The position numbers and the translations under genes were made by a program. A DNA stretch of 64,000 bases from Stutzerimonas nosocomialis (GTDB lineage: Bacteria > Pseudomonadota > Gammaproteobacteria > Pseudomonadales > Pseudomonadaceae). Positions 1 through 9,743 of the stretch are shown piece after piece. Positions within the stretch are counted from its first letter, which is position 1. Each line of letters begins with the position of its first letter. The stretch is from positions 119,610 to 183,609 of the forward strand of contig NZ_QLAE01000006.1 of NCBI RefSeq assembly GCF_005876855.1, read 5' to 3'. The notes under the pieces are model-generated. The model worked only from the letters and a program-made list of their open reading frames with translations, made no database searches and was not told where the DNA came from.

Positions 1-355
1 CGGCTTCGGTGTACTGCCAGGAATCCTGTCGCTGCTTCTCGTGATAGCTGCGCACCCGCGCGGCGGCCGTTTCCAGCGCGGTGCGCTGTGTCGGCGTGAT
101 GCGATCCAGGGCCTGTTCCAGGCGCTGGCGCGGCAGGATCAGATCGGCCATCGAGCCGACCTCCAGGCCGTCGAAGCGCTGGGTGAATTCGACCAGGGCC
201 GCATCGCCGCGCTGCCGAACCGCCGCGATGATCTCCAGGACGCGCTGGTTGACGCCTTCGTCCGAGACGCTTTCCCAGCTCAGCAGATGATCCAGGTCAC
301 TCGAAAACGCGGGATCGGCAGCATCGAGTCGGCGAACAGCGCAGGGACGGGTCAT
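1..355 (-). CDS. hisD: Histidinol dehydrogenase, N-terminal part (cut by window start)
   Basis: HisD oxidises histidinol to histidine in two NAD-dependent steps in the cytoplasm, the last reactions of histidine synthesis. Only the first 118 codons are present; the gene runs off the window at base 1. The ATG is at 355-353. The translation contains RGDAALVEFTQRFDG near residue 50, typical of the HisD N-terminal helical region, and stays open to the edge. It follows hisG on the same strand after a gap of about 170 bases in which I see no gene. The order murA-hisG-hisD is usual in Pseudomonas. The catalytic residues lie outside the window. Confidence 0.9.
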   Translation of the reverse strand, partial: MTRPCAVRRLDAADPAFSSDLDHLLSWESVSDEGVNQRVLEIIAAVRQRGDAALVEFTQRFDGLEVGSMADLILPRQRLEQALDRITPTQRTALETAAARVRSYHEKQRQDSWQYTEA

Positions 356-524
356 ATCGGGCCTCATGAAAGCAAATGCACAAGCAGGTTCAGGTCGCAG
401 CGATGGGCTGGCGCGGCCGGCCTCGAACGCCGGCACGCGGCAAGGGCGCCAGAATATCAAGCCCGACCACGGGCCACCCGGCTATTTGAGCTATCGGGCG
501 CATAGCGAAGCGCGAACGCTCCGC

Positions 525-1151
525 CTAGCGCGACTCGACCGCGGTGCGCAGGGCGTCGATCAGTGCCTGGATGCGGGCGTGCTGCATCTTCATCGACGCC
601 TTGTTGACGATCAGCCGCGAGCTGATCGTGGCGATCAGTTCCTGGGGCTCGAGGCCGTTGGCCTTGAGCGTGTTGCCGGTGTCCACGACGTCGATGATCT
701 TGTCCGCCAGGCCGACCAGCGGCGCCAGCTCCATCGAGCCATAGAGCTTGATGATGTCGACCTGGCGGCCCTGCTCGGCGTAATAGCGCTTGGCGACATT
801 GACGAACTTGGTCGCGACCAGCAGGCGACCCTTGGGCTCGGCCGCGCCGACCTTGCCCGCGGTCATCAGCTTGCAGCGGGCGATCTGCAGGTCGAGCGGC
901 TCGTAGAGCCCCTGGCCGCCGTACTCCATCAGCACGTCCTTGCCGGCGACGCCGACATCCGCCGCGCCATGCTCGACATAGGTCGGCACGTCGGTGGCAC
1001 GAACGATGAGCAGACGCACATCGTCCTGGGTGGTGGGGATGATCAGCTTGCGGCTCTTGTCCGGATTCTCGGTCGGCTCGATGCCGGCAGCCGCCAGCAG
1101 CGGCAGCGTGTCGTCGAGGATGCGTCCCTTGGACAGGGCGATGGTCAGCAT
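525..1151 (-). CDS. hisG: ATP phosphoribosyltransferase catalytic subunit, short form
   Basis: HisG joins ATP and PRPP to give phosphoribosyl-ATP, the first committed step of histidine synthesis. The product is 208 residues, the length of the short form that lacks the C-terminal regulatory domain and works with the separate subunit HisZ (not in this window). Visible motifs are [13 protein letters not shown] at the N-terminus, [14 protein letters not shown] near residue 60 and the PRPP-binding loop [14 protein letters not shown] near residue 155. The ATG is at 1151-1149. The gene lies between murA and hisD on the same strand, so co-transcription with hisD is likely. Confidence 0.97.
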   Translation of the reverse strand: MLTIALSKGRILDDTLPLLAAAGIEPTENPDKSRKLIIPTTQDDVRLLIVRATDVPTYVEHGAADVGVAGKDVLMEYGGQGLYEPLDLQIARCKLMTAGKVGAAEPKGRLLVATKFVNVAKRYYAEQGRQVDIIKLYGSMELAPLVGLADKIIDVVDTGNTLKANGLEPQELIATISSRLIVNKASMKMQHARIQALIDALRTAVESR

Positions 1152-1236
1152 GGCGAATCCTTAGAAAATACCCGGCGCAGGCCGGTCGATCGCAACCGCG
1201 AGCCGGCGACCGGGCGGCCGCCGGCAGGTCAGGCCC

Positions 1237-2598
<1,362 letters not shown>

Positions 2599-2838
2599 TC
2601 AGGCGCGCTGCGCCCAATCGGTACTGCTGAAGAATTTCATGGTCACCGCATGGATGCTGCCGTTGGCGATCCAGGGGTTCAGATGGGCATAGATCTGCTG
2701 CTGGCGCTTGACCGGCCCCAGGGCCGCCAGCTCGTCACTGATGACGTTGAGCTGGAAGTTGCAGCCTTCCCCTTCGACTTCCACCTGGACTCCCGGAAGC
2801 TTCTCTTCCAGGAGGTTTTTCACTTCTGCAGCCTGCAT
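2599..2838 (-). CDS. ibaG: BolA-family protein IbaG/YrbA
   Basis: Small BolA-like protein of 79 residues. IbaG-type proteins act with monothiol glutaredoxins in iron-sulfur and acid-stress physiology. I chose the ATG at 2838-2836 because a GAGGT ribosome-binding site precedes it; an upstream in-frame start adds ten basic residues that look untranslated. The sequence starts MQAAEVKNLLEEKLPG and ends with the BolA-type segment around IHAVTMKFFSS. It lies between the mla operon and murA on the same strand. Confidence 0.9.
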   Translation of the reverse strand: MQAAEVKNLLEEKLPGVQVEVEGEGCNFQLNVISDELAALGPVKRQQQIYAHLNPWIANGSIHAVTMKFFSSTDWAQRA

Positions 2839-2883
2839 GTTCAACCTCGATCGGCGACGGACGCGCACGGCCGTGCATCATAC

Positions 2884-2916
2884 AAAAAACCCCGCGAGCT
2901 GCGAACCCTGCGCGGT
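2884..2916 (-). terminator. Possible terminator after mlaB
   Basis: Read on the minus strand, a short GC stem (CCGCG with CGCGG) is followed by GG and a run of six T. It lies about 20 bases after the mlaB stop and before the BolA-like gene. The stem is short, so it may be weak or leaky. Confidence 0.45.
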
Positions 2917-2937
2917 GCGCAGCCGACGAGAAACGGG

Positions 2938-3270
2938 TCAGGCCGACGCGGGCGGCGCGACGACCTCGTCGAAGGCCAGCACCTCGTGCAGGCCGTAAAC
3001 CCCCGCCATCTGGCGCATGTCGCCCGGCAACGCGACGATCCGCAGCTGCCGTCCGGCCGCTGTGGCGTCGCGCTGATAGGCCAGCAGGAGCGACAGCCCG
3101 ACACTGCTGGACTGCTGCACGCCGGAGCAATCGATGACCACCGCCGGGGTCGTCGCCTTGCGAATCAGCGCCTGCCCCGCCTGACGCAGCGCGGGGCCGC
3201 TACGGTAGTCGAGCACGCCGTCGAGCCGCAGCTCGCCCGGTGCGACCTCGGCGATGCGCGCATCAGTCAT
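2938..3270 (-). CDS. mlaB: MlaB, STAS-domain subunit of the phospholipid ABC transporter
   Basis: MlaB binds the ATPase MlaF on the cytoplasmic side of the MlaFEDB complex and is needed for its assembly and activity. From the ATG at 3270-3268 the product is 110 residues, one STAS domain with the core stretch VVIDCSGVQQSSSVGLSLL near residues 50-70. The serine run sits where the functional Thr/Ser of MlaB is expected. The start overlaps the end of mlaC by 8 bases, so translation is probably coupled. Longer upstream starts would run into mlaC and give an Arg/Pro-rich, unlikely N-terminus. Last gene of the mla operon. Confidence 0.92.
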   Translation of the reverse strand: MTDARIAEVAPGELRLDGVLDYRSGPALRQAGQALIRKATTPAVVIDCSGVQQSSSVGLSLLLAYQRDATAAGRQLRIVALPGDMRQMAGVYGLHEVLAFDEVVAPPASA

Positions 3271-3913
3271 CGCCGGTCGCCTGCTGACCCGCCTCGGTTT
3301 CGCGGGCACGCGCCACCACCTGGGCCCAGCCGTCGATGGTCTTGTCGAGATCGCCGCCATTTCGCTGCATGGTGTCGGCGAACTGGTCACGGAACAGCTT
3401 GCCCACGTTGATGCCGTTGATGATCACGTTGCGCACGCGCCACTCGCCACCGAGGTTGACCATGGTGTACTGCACCGGATAGACCGTGCCCTGGCGATCG
3501 ACCACTTCCATGCCGACGCTGGTGCGCTCCGGATCCTGCTTGCCGCTGGCCGGCAGCACGCGAATCTGCTGGTTGTTGTATTCGAGCAGGGCATTGCCAT
3601 AGAACTGCATCAGGCTGCGCTTGAAGTTCTCCTCGAAGCGCTTCATCTGCTCGGGTGAGGCCTGGCGCGAATAGCGCACCGTCATGATGCTGCGCGAGAT
3701 GCCTTCGGCATCCACCACCGGCCCGAGGATCGTATTGAGCGCGTCGTAGAAGGCGCCCGGCTCGCTGCGGTACCGCTCCTTGTTTTCCTTGAGGTCGGCC
3801 AGCAGCTCGTCGGTGGTCTGCTGGATCACTTGATGGGCGCTCGGCGCCGCCAGGGCAACCATCGGCACGCTGGCAAGCAGGACCAGCAAACCACGACGCA
3901 AGGCTTTGAGCAT
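3263..3913 (-). CDS. mlaC: MlaC, periplasmic phospholipid-binding protein
   Basis: Soluble periplasmic carrier that shuttles phospholipids between the outer-membrane MlaA complex and inner-membrane MlaFEDB. I start it at the ATG at 3913, preceded by GAGGAG at good spacing. The ATG 15 bases upstream is formed by that same ribosome-binding site. The product is 216 residues, with a signal peptide of roughly 23 residues (MLKALRRGLLVLLASV, then ALA) followed by the Ttg2D/MlaC domain. It lies 11 bases after mlaD and overlaps mlaB. In Pseudomonas the operon is also called ttg2. Confidence 0.95.
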   Translation of the reverse strand: MLKALRRGLLVLLASVPMVALAAPSAHQVIQQTTDELLADLKENKERYRSEPGAFYDALNTILGPVVDAEGISRSIMTVRYSRQASPEQMKRFEENFKRSLMQFYGNALLEYNNQQIRVLPASGKQDPERTSVGMEVVDRQGTVYPVQYTMVNLGGEWRVRNVIINGINVGKLFRDQFADTMQRNGGDLDKTIDGWAQVVARARETEAGQQATGDD

Positions 3914-3924
3914 GTCGAAACTCC

Positions 3925-4383
3925 TCATTCTCTATTGACCGAATTCAGCAGAAATTTGCCGATCAGCTCTTCCAGTACCAGCGAGGACTGGGTATCACGG
4001 ATGGTGCTGCCATCCACCAGCAGCTCGTCATCCCCTCCCACGCTGATACCGATGTATTTCTCACCGAGCAGGCCGGCGGTCAGGATCGAAGCGGTCGAAT
4101 CCATCGGCAGCATGTCCACGTCCTTGCTCACTTCCATCGTCACGCGACCGGTGAAACTGTCGCGATCCAGATCGATCGCCGTGACCTTGCCGATGGTGAC
4201 GCCCGCCATGGTCACCCTGGATCTGACCGTCAGACCGGCGATATTGTCGAAATAGGCGTAAAGCTTGTAGGTATCGGTACCGGAAACGCTCAGCCCGCTG
4301 ACCCGCAACGACAGCAGCAGCAGCGCCAGCAGCCCGGCCACCAGGAACAGACCGACACCCATTTCCAGTGTGCGGATTCGCAT
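3925..4383 (-). CDS. mlaD: MlaD, MCE-domain inner-membrane protein
   Basis: MlaD is anchored in the inner membrane and forms the periplasmic hexameric MCE ring that channels lipids between MlaC and MlaE. The 152-residue product has one N-terminal membrane helix (residues about 8-28, rich in Leu/Val). The MCE domain follows, with DNIAGLTVRSRVTMAGVTIG near residues 46-65. Its ATG shares one base with the mlaE stop (TGATG), indicating translational coupling. Confidence 0.96.
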   Translation of the reverse strand: MRIRTLEMGVGLFLVAGLLALLLLSLRVSGLSVSGTDTYKLYAYFDNIAGLTVRSRVTMAGVTIGKVTAIDLDRDSFTGRVTMEVSKDVDMLPMDSTASILTAGLLGEKYIGISVGGDDELLVDGSTIRDTQSSLVLEELIGKFLLNSVNRE

Positions 4384-5180
4384 CAGAAATCTCCAAACAT
4401 CAAGGCAGTCAAAATGAAATCGAGTCCCAGAACCGCCAGGGACCCGTACACCACGGTCCGGGTAGTCGCTCGGCTGATACCTTCGGAAGTCGGCTCGCAG
4501 TCGTAGCCCTGGAACACCGCGATCCAGGTCACCACGAGGGCGAACACGACGCTCTTGATCACCCCGTTGAGCACATCGGAAGTGAAGCTCACGCTGTTCT
4601 GCATGTTGGCCCAGTAGGACCCTTCATAGACGCCCAGCCAGTCGACGGCGACCATCGCACCGCCCCAGATACCGACGACGCTGAAGATCACCGACAGCAG
4701 GGGCAACGAGATGAAGCCGGCCCACAGCCGCGGGGCGATGATGTACTTGAGCGGATCGACGCCAATGACTTCCAGGCTCGACAGCTGCTCGGTCGCCTTC
4801 ATGTTGCCGATTTCGGCCGCCAGCGCCGAACCCGCGCGCCCGGCGAACAGCAACGCCGTGACCACCGGCCCGAGCTCGCGCAACAGTGTCAGGGCAACCA
4901 TCTGCCCGACCGCCTGCTCCGACCCGTAGCTGGCGAGAATGCTGTAGCCCTGCAGCGCCAGCACCATGCCGATGAAAATGCCCGACACCACCACGATGGC
5001 GAGCGACAGCACGCCCACCGAGTACAACTGGCGAACCAGCAACTCCAGCGAATTGTTGAGGCCACTCCGGCCGAGCAGGGCATGCCCGAGGAACAGCGTC
5101 GAGCGTCCCAGCGCCGCCAAAACGTCGAGGCCGGCCCGACCGAGCAGCCCGACTCGATCGAGCAGAGAATGCTTACGCAT
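4383..5180 (-). CDS. mlaE: MlaE, phospholipid ABC transporter permease
   Basis: Integral membrane permease of the Mla complex (MlaE/DUF140 family). I take the ATG at 5180 because GGAGGT stands just before it; this gives 265 residues, the usual size. Several hydrophobic segments are visible, with the conserved stretch around [21 protein letters not shown], written here as [12 protein letters not shown] plus [10 protein letters not shown]. The start overlaps mlaF by 8 bases and the stop overlaps mlaD by one base. Confidence 0.95.
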   Translation of the reverse strand: MRKHSLLDRVGLLGRAGLDVLAALGRSTLFLGHALLGRSGLNNSLELLVRQLYSVGVLSLAIVVVSGIFIGMVLALQGYSILASYGSEQAVGQMVALTLLRELGPVVTALLFAGRAGSALAAEIGNMKATEQLSSLEVIGVDPLKYIIAPRLWAGFISLPLLSVIFSVVGIWGGAMVAVDWLGVYEGSYWANMQNSVSFTSDVLNGVIKSVVFALVVTWIAVFQGYDCEPTSEGISRATTRTVVYGSLAVLGLDFILTALMFGDF

Positions 5181-5988
5181 CGGCACCTCCGAGCAGGTCA
5201 TCGGCGTAACCCGACGCAGGAAAGTGGAAAGGCACCGGCCCGTCGGCCAGGCCCTGCATGAACTGGGCGATTCGCGGGTCGCTCGAATGCTTCAATTCCT
5301 CAGGCGATCCCTGCCCCAGCACCTGACCGTCGCCCACCACATAGATATGGTCGGCGATGCTGGCGGTCTCGGCGAGGTCGTGGGACACCACGATGCTGGT
5401 GATGCCCAGTGCATCGTTGAGCAGCCGAATCAGCCGCACCAGCACGCCCATCGCGATCGGGTCCTGCCCGGCGAAGGGTTCGTCATACATCAGGATCTGC
5501 GGGTCCAGCGCGATCGCACGCGCCAGCGCGACGCGGCGCTTCATGCCGCCGGACAGCTCGTCCGGCATCAGCTCCACCGCGCCACGCAGGCCGACCGCCT
5601 GCAATTTCATCAGCACGATGTCGCGGATCATGTCGTCCGGCAGCTTGGTGTGGACCCGCAGCGGAAAGGCGACGTTCTCGAACACGTCCAGGTCGGTGAA
5701 CAGCGCGCCGCTCTGGAACAGCACACCCATGTGCTTGCGCATCTCGAACAGCTCGCTGCGTGACAATGCCGGCAGGTTGCGCCCCGCGACCCACACTTCG
5801 CCGGAAGCCGGCATCAACTGCGCGGCGATCAGGCGCAGCAAGGTGGTCTTGCCGCAGCCGGACGGGCCCATGATGGCCGTCACCTTGCCGCGCGGAATGG
5901 CGATATCGACATTGTCGAAAATGCTGCGCTCGCCGCGCTTGAAGGTGACACCCTTCAGCTCGACGGCAATATCGTTGGCAGCGCTCAT
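5173..5988 (-). CDS. mlaF: MlaF, phospholipid ABC transporter ATPase
   Basis: Cytoplasmic ATPase that powers the Mla system. The product is 271 residues from the ATG at 5988, which has AAGGAGA in front; longer in-frame starts upstream run through the promoter and are not credible. Walker [10 protein letters not shown] is near residue 42, the signature LSGGMKRR and Walker [13 protein letters not shown] are near residues 143-168, and the H-loop is in [10 protein letters not shown]. First gene of mlaFEDCB, divergent from kdsD across about 270 bases. Confidence 0.97.
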   Translation of the reverse strand: MSAANDIAVELKGVTFKRGERSIFDNVDIAIPRGKVTAIMGPSGCGKTTLLRLIAAQLMPASGEVWVAGRNLPALSRSELFEMRKHMGVLFQSGALFTDLDVFENVAFPLRVHTKLPDDMIRDIVLMKLQAVGLRGAVELMPDELSGGMKRRVALARAIALDPQILMYDEPFAGQDPIAMGVLVRLIRLLNDALGITSIVVSHDLAETASIADHIYVVGDGQVLGQGSPEELKHSSDPRIAQFMQGLADGPVPFHFPASGYADDLLGGADA

Positions 5989-6072
5989 CTGGTCTCCTTG
6001 CATGCAGCCTGCAAAACAGACGACCTCCGCCGGCTTGGAGATACTGTCGTGCGCGAGCTTTTTCGGGCGCGA

Positions 6073-6101
6073 ACTATAGCACCGCCCCCGCAACGTCCCA
6101 A
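6073..6101 (-). promoter_or_regulatory. Sigma-70-type promoter of the mla operon
   Basis: On the minus strand TTGGGA (6101-6096) and TATAGT (6078-6073) are separated by exactly 17 bases, about 85 bases before the mlaF ATG. Spacing and -10 are close to consensus. Start-site mapping is not available. Confidence 0.65.
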
Positions 6102-6221
6102 ACGGGGAGCGTGTCGCCAGATTACAGATACGACTTTCGTTCAGGACCGGTTCAGCTTGGACCCGGCCCCGGATTCGCATGCCGGCACCGCGTTTTCGAT
6201 GAGCGGCGCTCGCTTTGTCGC

Positions 6222-6227
6222 TATAAT
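6222..6227 (+). promoter_or_regulatory. -10 element upstream of kdsD
   Basis: A perfect TATAAT lies 28 bases before the kdsD ATG in the mlaF/kdsD divergent region. I do not see a convincing -35 at 16-18 bases. Confidence 0.5.
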
Positions 6228-6255
6228 CCCGCGTTTTTAGCCAGACCTTCGCATC

Positions 6256-7233
6256 ATGACGAGCCAGAGCAGCCAACTGATCGACACCGCCCAGCGCACC
6301 ATCCGCTTAGAACTCGAGGCGGTAGAGCAGCTGAAGAACCGCATCGACGACAATTTCGTGCGCGCCTGCGAGCTGATCCTGGCCAGCAAGGGCCGCGTCG
6401 TGGTGGTCGGCATGGGCAAGTCCGGTCACATCGGCAACAAGATCGCCGCAACGCTGGCCAGCACCGGCACCACCGCCTTTTTCGTCCACCCGGCCGAGGC
6501 GAGCCATGGCGACATGGGCATGATCACCCGCGACGATGTGGTCCTGGCCCTGTCGAACTCGGGCAGCACCAGCGAGATCGTCACCCTGCTGCCGCTGATC
6601 AAACGCCTCGGCATCACCCTGATCAGCATGACCGGCAATCCGGAGTCGGTGCTCGCCAAGGCGGCGGCGGTCAACCTCGACGCCAGCGTCGCGATCGAGG
6701 CCTGCCCGCTCAACCTCGCCCCGACCTCCTCTACCACCGCCTGTCTCGTGCTCGGCGACGCCCTGGCGATCTCCCTGCTCGAAGCCCGCGGATTCACCGC
6801 CGAGGACTTCGCCTTCTCCCACCCCGGCGGTGCGCTGGGCCGGCGCCTGCTGCTCAAGGTCGAACACGTCATGCACAGCGGAGAGCGCCTGCCGCAGGTC
6901 ACGCGCGGCACCTCGGTGCGCGACGCGCTGCTGGAGATGACCGAAAAAGGACTGGGCATGACCGTCGTGCTCGAAGAAGACGGTCGCCTCGCCGGGGTGT
7001 TCACCGACGGCGACCTGCGCCGGACGCTGGACAAGGGTATCGACGTGCGCCAGGCGCGCATCGAGGAGGTCATGACCGTGCATGGCAAGACCGCTCAGGG
7101 CGACATGCTCGCGGCCGAAGCGTTGAAGATCATGGAAGACCACAAGATCAGCGCGCTGGTGGTGGTCGACGAGACGGACCGCCCCGTCGGCGCACTCAAC
7201 ATGCACGACCTGCTGCGCGCGGGGGTCATGTGA
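6256..7233 (+). CDS. kdsD: D-arabinose-5-phosphate isomerase
   Basis: KdsD converts ribulose-5-phosphate to arabinose-5-phosphate, the first step toward the LPS sugar Kdo. The 325-residue product has an N-terminal SIS sugar-isomerase domain (about 35-180; GMGKSGHIGNKIAATLAS near residue 53, then SNSGSTSEI near residue 100). A pair of CBS domains follows (about 205-325; FTDGDLRR near 250). Length and domain order match the family. Its stop TGA shares a base with the ATG of kdsC, so the two Kdo enzymes are translationally coupled. Confidence 0.97.
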   Translation: MTSQSSQLIDTAQRTIRLELEAVEQLKNRIDDNFVRACELILASKGRVVVVGMGKSGHIGNKIAATLASTGTTAFFVHPAEASHGDMGMITRDDVVLALSNSGSTSEIVTLLPLIKRLGITLISMTGNPESVLAKAAAVNLDASVAIEACPLNLAPTSSTTACLVLGDALAISLLEARGFTAEDFAFSHPGGALGRRLLLKVEHVMHSGERLPQVTRGTSVRDALLEMTEKGLGMTVVLEEDGRLAGVFTDGDLRRTLDKGIDVRQARIEEVMTVHGKTAQGDMLAAEALKIMEDHKISALVVVDETDRPVGALNMHDLLRAGVM

Positions 7234-7757
7234 TGGATGCCGACCTGCTGCAACGCGCCGCCGGCATACGCCTGGCCATTTTCGACGTCGACGGCGTGCT
7301 CACCGATGGCAAGCTGTATTTCCTCGTCGACGGCAGCGAGCTCAAGACCTTCAATACCCTCGACGGGCACGGCATCAAGATGCTGATCAACTCGGGCGTT
7401 CGCACGGCGATCATCAGCGGCCGCAAGACGCCGGTGGTCGAGCGCCGCGCCCAGAACCTCGGCATCCAGCACCTGTACCAGGGTCGTGAGGACAAGCTCG
7501 TGGTGCTCGACGAGCTGCTCGCCGAACTGGGGCTAGGCTATGCCGACGTCGCCTACCTGGGCGACGACCTGCCGGACCTGCCCGTGATGCGTCGCGTCGG
7601 CCTGGGGATGGCGGTCGCGAGCGCTGACGGCTTCGTCCGCCAGCATGCCCACGGCGTTACCCGGGCCCGGGGCGGGGAAGGCGCAGCAAGGGAGTTCTGC
7701 GAACTGATCATGCGCGCCCAGGGCACGCTCGAAGCGGCCCAGGCAGCCTACCTATAG
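7233..7757 (+). CDS. kdsC: Kdo-8-phosphate phosphatase
   Basis: KdsC removes the phosphate from Kdo-8-P, releasing Kdo for LPS inner-core synthesis. The 174-residue product is a compact HAD-superfamily phosphatase: FDVDGVLTDG near residue 20 holds the nucleophile and acid-base aspartates, ISGRK near residue 65 holds motif II, and YLGDDLPDLPVM near residue 108 holds the metal-binding acidic motif. The ATG at 7233 overlaps the kdsD stop by one base. It is followed 8 bases later by lptC. Confidence 0.97.
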   Translation: MDADLLQRAAGIRLAIFDVDGVLTDGKLYFLVDGSELKTFNTLDGHGIKMLINSGVRTAIISGRKTPVVERRAQNLGIQHLYQGREDKLVVLDELLAELGLGYADVAYLGDDLPDLPVMRRVGLGMAVASADGFVRQHAHGVTRARGGEGAAREFCELIMRAQGTLEAAQAAYL

Positions 7758-7765
7758 AGGTTCAT

Positions 7766-8338
7766 ATGCTGCGCAAACTTCGTCTTCCCGTCGGTTTCGC
7801 CCTCCTCGCCGCCGTGCTGGTCGCCGTGGGTTACTGGAACATCCGCCCGGAAACCTTCATGGCGTCGCCGCCGGCCATCACCGCCGAAGAACCCGAGATC
7901 GACTTCTATGTCGTCAACTCGCGCACCGTGCAGTATCAGCCCGACGGCCGTCGCCACTACGAGCTGACCGCCGACCGCGTCGAGCACATCAAGGCCAGCG
8001 ACATCAGCCTGCTGACCCGCCCGGACCTGAACCTCTACCGCGGCAGCGACCTGCCCTGGCATGTGCGCAGCGACCGGGGAGAAGTGTCACCAGAAGGTAC
8101 AGAAGTGGAATTGATCGACAACGTGCGGGTCGAACGCAACGACGAAAAAGGCAGGCCGACGATCCTGACCACCAGCAGGATGACGGTATTGCCGGACGAG
8201 CAATATGCGCAGACCGAGCAAGCCGTTAGAATCGAGGCCGCCAACGGGGTCACTACCGCGACCGGTATGAAAGCGTATTTGAATGACGGCAGGATGCTCC
8301 TGCTGTCCAACGTAAGAGGCCAGCATGAGGTTCGTTAA
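7766..8338 (+). CDS. lptC: LptC, LPS export inner-membrane bitopic protein
   Basis: LptC receives LPS from LptB2FG and passes it to LptA. The 190-residue product has a single N-terminal membrane helix (residues about 6-24) and a periplasmic beta-jellyroll/OstA-like domain, with YELTADRVEHI near residue 70. An AGAGG ribosome-binding site precedes the ATG at 7766. The 3' end overlaps lptA by 14 bases, typical of this conserved operon. Confidence 0.94.
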   Translation: MLRKLRLPVGFALLAAVLVAVGYWNIRPETFMASPPAITAEEPEIDFYVVNSRTVQYQPDGRRHYELTADRVEHIKASDISLLTRPDLNLYRGSDLPWHVRSDRGEVSPEGTEVELIDNVRVERNDEKGRPTILTTSRMTVLPDEQYAQTEQAVRIEAANGVTTATGMKAYLNDGRMLLLSNVRGQHEVR

Positions 8339-8870
8339 CCCCCTTTCCCTTCTCGGCCTGGCGGCGGCTCTGCTGGCCAGCACGAACCTCTGGGCACTGC
8401 CCGAAGACCGCAACCAGCCGATCCGTGTCCAGGCCGACAGCGCCGAGCTCGACGATCGTCAGGGCGTGGCCGTCTACCGGGGCGATGTGGTCATCACCCA
8501 GGGCTCGATGAAGATCACCGGCAACACCGTGACCATCACCCAGAACCAGAACGGCGACGTCGAAGTGTTCACCGCCATCGGCAAACCGGCCTACTACGAG
8601 CAGAAGCCCGCCGCCGACAAGCAGATCGTGCAGGCCTACGGCCTGACCATCCAGTACTTCGCCAGCAACGAGCGCATCGTGCTGCTCGATCAGGCGCGCG
8701 TGGTCCAGGAAGGCAACACCTTCGAAGGCGAGAAGATCGTCTATGACACCCAGCGCCAGATCGTCAATGCCGGGCGTGCCACCGGCGCCGAAGTCACCTC
8801 GCCGCGCCCTCGGGTAGACATGGTCATCCAGCCGCGCAAGCGTGAACAGGCGGCGGAGCAAAGCGAGTAA
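8325..8870 (+). CDS. lptA: LptA, periplasmic LPS transport bridge protein
   Basis: LptA polymerises into the periplasmic bridge that carries LPS to LptDE. The 181-residue product has a signal peptide (about 24 residues, ending near NLWA) and the OstA-like domain: [20 protein letters not shown] at about residues 34-53, then [10 protein letters not shown]. The C-terminus is polar ([13 protein letters not shown]). The stop overlaps the lptB ATG by one base (TAATG). Confidence 0.95.
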   Translation: MRFVNPLSLLGLAAALLASTNLWALPEDRNQPIRVQADSAELDDRQGVAVYRGDVVITQGSMKITGNTVTITQNQNGDVEVFTAIGKPAYYEQKPAADKQIVQAYGLTIQYFASNERIVLLDQARVVQEGNTFEGEKIVYDTQRQIVNAGRATGAEVTSPRPRVDMVIQPRKREQAAEQSE

Positions 8871-9595
8871 TGGCGACTCTCAAAGCCCAGCATCTGGCCA
8901 AGAGCTACAAGAAGCGGCAGGTCGTGCGCGATGTCAGCCTGTCCATCGAAAGCGGGCAGATCGTCGGCCTGCTGGGGCCCAACGGGGCCGGCAAGACCAC
9001 CTGCTTCTACATGATCGTGGGGCTGGTCAACGCCGACCAGGGCCGCGTCATGATCGACGATCAGGACGTCACCCACCTGTCCATGCACGGCCGGGCGCGC
9101 GCCGGGATCGGCTACCTGCCGCAGGAAGCCTCGATCTTCCGCAAGCTGAGCGTGGCGGACAACATCATGGCCATTCTCGAGACCCGCAAGGACCTCGACC
9201 GCAGTGGTCGCCAGCAGGCGCTCGAGGCGTTGCTGCAGGAATTTCACATCAGCCACATCCGCGACAGCCTGGGCATGAGCCTGTCGGGCGGCGAGCGGCG
9301 TCGGGTGGAGATCGCCCGCGCGCTGGCCACCGCGCCGAAATTCATCCTGCTCGACGAACCCTTCGCCGGCGTCGACCCCATCTCGGTCGGCGACATCAAG
9401 CAGATCATCCATCACCTCAAGGCCAAGGGTATCGGCGTGCTGATCACCGATCACAACGTCCGGGAAACGCTGGATATCTGCGAAGTGGCCTATATCGTCA
9501 GCGAAGGCAAGCTCATCGCCGAAGGCGACTCGGATGCGATCCTCGACAACCAGCTGGTCAAGGAAGTGTACCTGGGGCACGAATTCCGCCTCTGA
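8870..9595 (+). CDS. lptB: LptB, LPS export ABC ATPase
   Basis: Cytoplasmic ATPase of the LptB2FGC LPS exporter. The 241 residues contain Walker [10 protein letters not shown] (about residue 37), the signature LSGGERRR (about 141), Walker [13 protein letters not shown] (about 160) and the switch His in [10 protein letters not shown]. lptF and lptG are not here, as usual in Pseudomonas. An intrinsic terminator overlaps its stop codon, separating it from rpoN. Confidence 0.97.
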   Translation: MATLKAQHLAKSYKKRQVVRDVSLSIESGQIVGLLGPNGAGKTTCFYMIVGLVNADQGRVMIDDQDVTHLSMHGRARAGIGYLPQEASIFRKLSVADNIMAILETRKDLDRSGRQQALEALLQEFHISHIRDSLGMSLSGGERRRVEIARALATAPKFILLDEPFAGVDPISVGDIKQIIHHLKAKGIGVLITDHNVRETLDICEVAYIVSEGKLIAEGDSDAILDNQLVKEVYLGHEFRL

Positions 9596-9608
9596 CGGCG
9601 GTTTTTTT
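9586..9608 (+). terminator. Rho-independent terminator at the end of lptB
   Basis: CCGCC and GGCGG flank a 6-base loop containing the lptB stop codon, followed by seven T (9602-9608). Confidence 0.75.
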
Positions 9609-9654
9609 GCTGGCCTTCGGATTCGGGTCTAGGCAAAGCCTTCATTACCGGGCA

Positions 9655-9660
9655 TATAAT
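9655..9660 (+). promoter_or_regulatory. -10 element upstream of rpoN
   Basis: A perfect TATAAT lies 83 bases before the rpoN ATG, after the lptB terminator. No strong -35 is visible at the usual distance. Confidence 0.5.
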
Positions 9661-9743
9661 TTGCTTTCTGTCGGCGCCCCGAGCGCCCGTGAAGTCGGAA
9701 CAGGCGCCGCCGTGCCAGCACTCAAGGTTCAAAGTCCCCTGCC

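Noticed and set aside
5989-6276. Extension of MlaF upstream of 5988
   Set aside because: It runs across the mla and kdsD promoters and the start of kdsD; the ATG at 5988 has a good ribosome-binding site.
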